From assembly GCA_002763085.1 (NCBI GenBank), contig PFCY01000058.1:1-5925 (forward strand): 5,925 bases of DNA. Direction: 5' to 3'. Position numbers and translations under genes: made by a program. Source of the DNA: Candidatus Pacearchaeota archaeon CG10_big_fil_rev_8_21_14_0_10_32_14 (lineage in GTDB: Archaea; Nanobdellota; Nanobdellia; Pacearchaeales; GW2011-AR1). Positions within the stretch are counted from its first letter, which is position 1. Every line of letters starts with the position of its first letter. The notes beneath the pieces are model-generated. The model saw nothing but the letters and a program-made list of their open reading frames with translations. It ran no database searches and had not been told where the DNA came from. This document shows, one piece after another, positions 3,808-5,925 of this stretch.

Positions 3808-5859
3808 CTACCACCTACTTTTTCTATTAGGAGGAGATCTTAATCTCTTGACAATAACCCAAACAACTATGATTACCAAAATCAATATCACAAGTATTAC
3901 CCATATCCAAAGCGAACTACCACTTGAACTGATTGGTGAAGGCTGAACAGGTTGATCTGGAGTATCATCAATAGGAGCAGTAACTTCTTCAACAGGTGCT
4001 GGCGGTTGCGGAATAGCCTCACTTATCTTTTTTATATCAAGAGTAGCTTTATTATTAGTAATACTCAACAACTTAACATAAACATCGTAAACTCCATCAC
4101 TATTAACATCAACTTTCTTCTCTTCACCAATTGCAAGCTCTGCAGTTACAGGAGTACTTGAAATTTCTACTACCGCTTTCGTAGAAGTCAAGCTCTTAAC
4201 ACCAATATGATGATCCTCTCCATTGACTTTAACTGTAACTCTTTGTTTTGCTCCAAGCGACTTTGAAACACCGCTTGAAAATTCTTGATCCGCAATTGTT
4301 GTAGTCGATGTCCAAGTAGTTGTGGTTGATGAACCTCCTCCACCCGAAGATGAAGAACCACCACTTGAACAACCTGAAGTCGTTACAGGCAATGTAGCCG
4401 ATGCTCCATAATTTCCAAGTCTATCTTTACATTTTACAATATATGTATATGTCGTCCCACAATTAAGTGAACTTTCAGTCAATGTCTGAGTTGTAGTTGT
4501 TCCAGAAATTGAAGCAGAAGGACGATCACTTGTACAAGCTGTATCTATTCCAACTAGTGCATCCGTTAACGCAATATCAATCTCAACATTATTCTTACCC
4601 GTAGCGGTTGTATCTTTTGTTATTGTAAGAGTAGGTCCAGTATTATCCACAACTAAATTTCTAACAACAACAGTATTATTCACATTTCCAGCATAATCAG
4701 TAGCTATAACCGAAATATTATAAATTCCATCAGCTAACATACTTGTATTGAAAGTTGCATTCCAAGACAAAGCATTTTGTAGAGATATAGCCTTAGAATC
4801 ATTCTGAGGAATTGCAGAAATTGAAACATTTTGAACCCCTGAAGCATTAGTTACATTAAAGACAACTGTCGAAGTATTAGAATATCCTGCACTTACAACT
4901 GTAACATTAAGATGGAAAGCGACTCCTTTAGTATAATTTGTATAATTTGTCAATGTATTAGTAAAATTAACAACTAACGCAGGCGCAGTATTATCAACAA
5001 CAAAATTTGAAATAATTTCAGAACCATTTCTATTATTATAACTATCATTTGCATCTACAGTTATATTATAAATACCATCTGGAATTAATGATGTATTTAT
5101 CGAAGCACTCCACCAAGTAGTATTAGTTTGAGGATAAGTTGGACCTAATTCTACTCCGCTTCCACCTATAGATGCATTAATTACATTAACAGCTGAAACA
5201 CCAACTCCCGTAGCATTGACAGTCACAGACCCAATAGTTTTATTTGTGAAATTAAAAAATACTCTATAAGTTAAACCAAACGAATCATTAACAGAAACAT
5301 TAATCGTTAAAGTTCCAGAATAATTTCCTCTCGAAACAACACTTGCACCACTAAGAGTTACATTTGGAGCAGTACTTGTATCATTCGAGATTACAGTAAG
5401 TAAGGTCTGTGCTCCATGTCCAGTTTGATTATAAGTTGTTATGTTAAGAGTATGTATACCATAATTAGGCGTAGCATTAAACCAAAAATTTCCCGATTTA
5501 GTGAAGTTAATCAAATAGTAAGTTATATTAAAGAAACTTAAAACATTCGATCCAGACCCGGTAGAATTCGTCATAAATGCATAGTTTGAATTATCCGTAT
5601 TGTTCGAAACCCCCGGATTATAAGAAATAGTCGATGGGAAAGTAATATTAACCCAAGTAATATTACCCGTAGTATTAAGAGTATCCCCATTTAAAACAGT
5701 TATATTAAAATTAGTCTGTATATTAGTAACATAAAAAGTTGTACCACCACCAGCTTTAGTGACTGTATGAGCGCCCATTACAAAATACATAGAAAATATT
5801 GCGATTGAAATAAGCAATAAAGCCACAACCGCGAATTTTTGCATCCCTCTCTTGTACAT
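3808..5859 (-). CDS. Large membrane-anchored, sequon-rich surface protein with Ig-like repeats
   Basis: The product is about 683 aa. A basic N-terminus and hydrophobic segment (residues 9-28) form a signal peptide. The ectodomain has beta-rich repeats: DGIYNITVDAND...FVVDNTAP near 260-293 and DGIYNISVIATD...LVVDNTGP near 376-409, about 116 residues apart, typical of Ig-like or FN3-like folds. I count 38 N-x-S/T sequons, all between about residues 52 and 393. A more FN3-like section with four cysteines, a Ser/Gly/Thr linker (about 495-520) and a domain with a calcium-loop-like DVNSDGVYD (about 585) follow. A proline-rich stretch leads to a transmembrane helix (about 648-670) and a basic tail, so it is anchored with its bulk outside. 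It could be an S-layer protein or an adhesin; the exact role is unknown. Four in-frame starts (GTG 5868, ATG 5865, 5862, 5859) exist; ATG 5859 has the best Shine-Dalgarno spacing. Confidence 0.85.
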   Translation of the reverse strand: MYKRGMQKFAVVALLLISIAIFSMYFVMGAHTVTKAGGGTTFYVTNIQTNFNITVLNGDTLNTTGNITWVNITFPSTISYNPGVSNNTDNSNYAFMTNSTGSGSNVLSFFNITYYLINFTKSGNFWFNATPNYGIHTLNITTYNQTGHGAQTLLTVISNDTSTAPNVTLSGASVVSRGNYSGTLTINVSVNDSFGLTYRVFFNFTNKTIGSVTVNATGVGVSAVNVINASIGGSGVELGPTYPQTNTTWWSASINTSLIPDGIYNITVDANDSYNNRNGSEIISNFVVDNTAPALVVNFTNTLTNYTNYTKGVAFHLNVTVVSAGYSNTSTVVFNVTNASGVQNVSISAIPQNDSKAISLQNALSWNATFNTSMLADGIYNISVIATDYAGNVNNTVVVRNLVVDNTGPTLTITKDTTATGKNNVEIDIALTDALVGIDTACTSDRPSASISGTTTTQTLTESSLNCGTTYTYIVKCKDRLGNYGASATLPVTTSGCSSGGSSSSGGGGSSTTTTWTSTTTIADQEFSSGVSKSLGAKQRVTVKVNGEDHHIGVKSLTSTKAVVEISSTPVTAELAIGEEKKVDVNSDGVYDVYVKLLSITNNKATLDIKKISEAIPQPPAPVEEVTAPIDDTPDQPVQPSPISSSGSSLWIWVILVILILVIIVVWVIVKRLRSPPNRKSRW

Positions 5860-5863
5860 CATC

Positions 5864-5870
5864 ATCACCT
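5864..5870 (-). promoter_or_regulatory. Shine-Dalgarno site overlapping a run of start codons
   Basis: The minus strand reads AGGTGAT, then runs into ATG repeats. GGTGAT is the classic archaeal complement to the 16S 3' end. It contains the GTG at 5868 and overlaps the ATG at 5865, and lies four bases before ATG 5859, so the last ATG is favoured as start. Unlike the two plus-strand operons, this gene has a leader. Confidence 0.6.
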
Positions 5871-5899
5871 TTTTGATAACATAGTAGAAAACTCAGGGG

Positions 5900-5907
5900 T
5901 TTATAAA
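5900..5907 (-). promoter_or_regulatory. TATA box of the surface protein gene
   Basis: The minus strand reads TTTATAAA, a close match to the archaeal TATA consensus, with A-rich sequence upstream. A start site about 25 nt downstream (near 5878) would give a leader of 10-20 nt that includes the Shine-Dalgarno site. The strong match suits a highly expressed envelope protein. Confidence 0.65.
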
Positions 5908-5925
5908 TATTTCTTTTTTAAAAAT

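Noticed and set aside
3952..4161. Open frame of 69 codons on the plus strand
   Set aside because: It is opposite the surface protein gene and is Asn/Ile/Ser-rich without motifs.

Overview
The window looks like a piece of an AT-rich archaeal chromosome. The evidence is a tRNA gene with a bulge-helix-bulge intron and no encoded CCA, an archaeal-type uS15, a translation factor aIF2-alpha gene that overlaps a Nop10 gene, leaderless promoters with a TATA box at fixed distance from the ATG, and a membrane-anchored surface protein crowded with N-glycosylation sequons. Shortened uS15, aIF2-alpha and Nop10, together with the style of the surface protein, suggest a DPANN archaeon of the Woesearchaeota/Pacearchaeota kind. 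That lineage call is an inference; no marker in the window proves it.

Layout. Positions 1-80 are a non-coding trailer of the tRNA with two small hairpins and, on the minus strand, a T-run at the very edge. Positions 81-227 (minus) are tRNA-Gln(UUG) with a 74-nt intron. Positions 228-324 are a divergent promoter region. Positions 325-2073 (plus) are a two-gene operon: ribosomal protein uS15 and a DHH-family RecJ/GAN-like phosphoesterase. It ends in a T7 tract. Positions 2074-2300 have no gene but hold several inverted repeats, including a possible structured RNA and a hairpin followed by T7 on the minus strand. Positions 2301-3130 (plus) are a second operon, aIF2-alpha and a very short Nop10 whose start overlaps the aIF2-alpha stop. 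An 18-bp direct repeat covers the end of Nop10. Positions 3160-3759 (minus) are a family 4 uracil-DNA glycosylase and 3808-5859 (minus) a large surface protein with its own promoter.

Most of the genes belong to information processing: decoding (tRNA-Gln), the small ribosomal subunit (uS15), initiation (aIF2-alpha), H/ACA-guided pseudouridylation (Nop10), replication or repair (DHH nuclease, uracil glycosylase). The surface protein is the exception and probably contributes to the cell envelope.

The points most worth following up are the cysteine-free, eukaryote-like short Nop10 with an in-frame repeat across its stop; the uracil glycosylase that has lost iron-sulfur cysteines; the structured intergenic region before aIF2-alpha; and two promoters sharing an identical 11-mer at an identical distance from their start codons.
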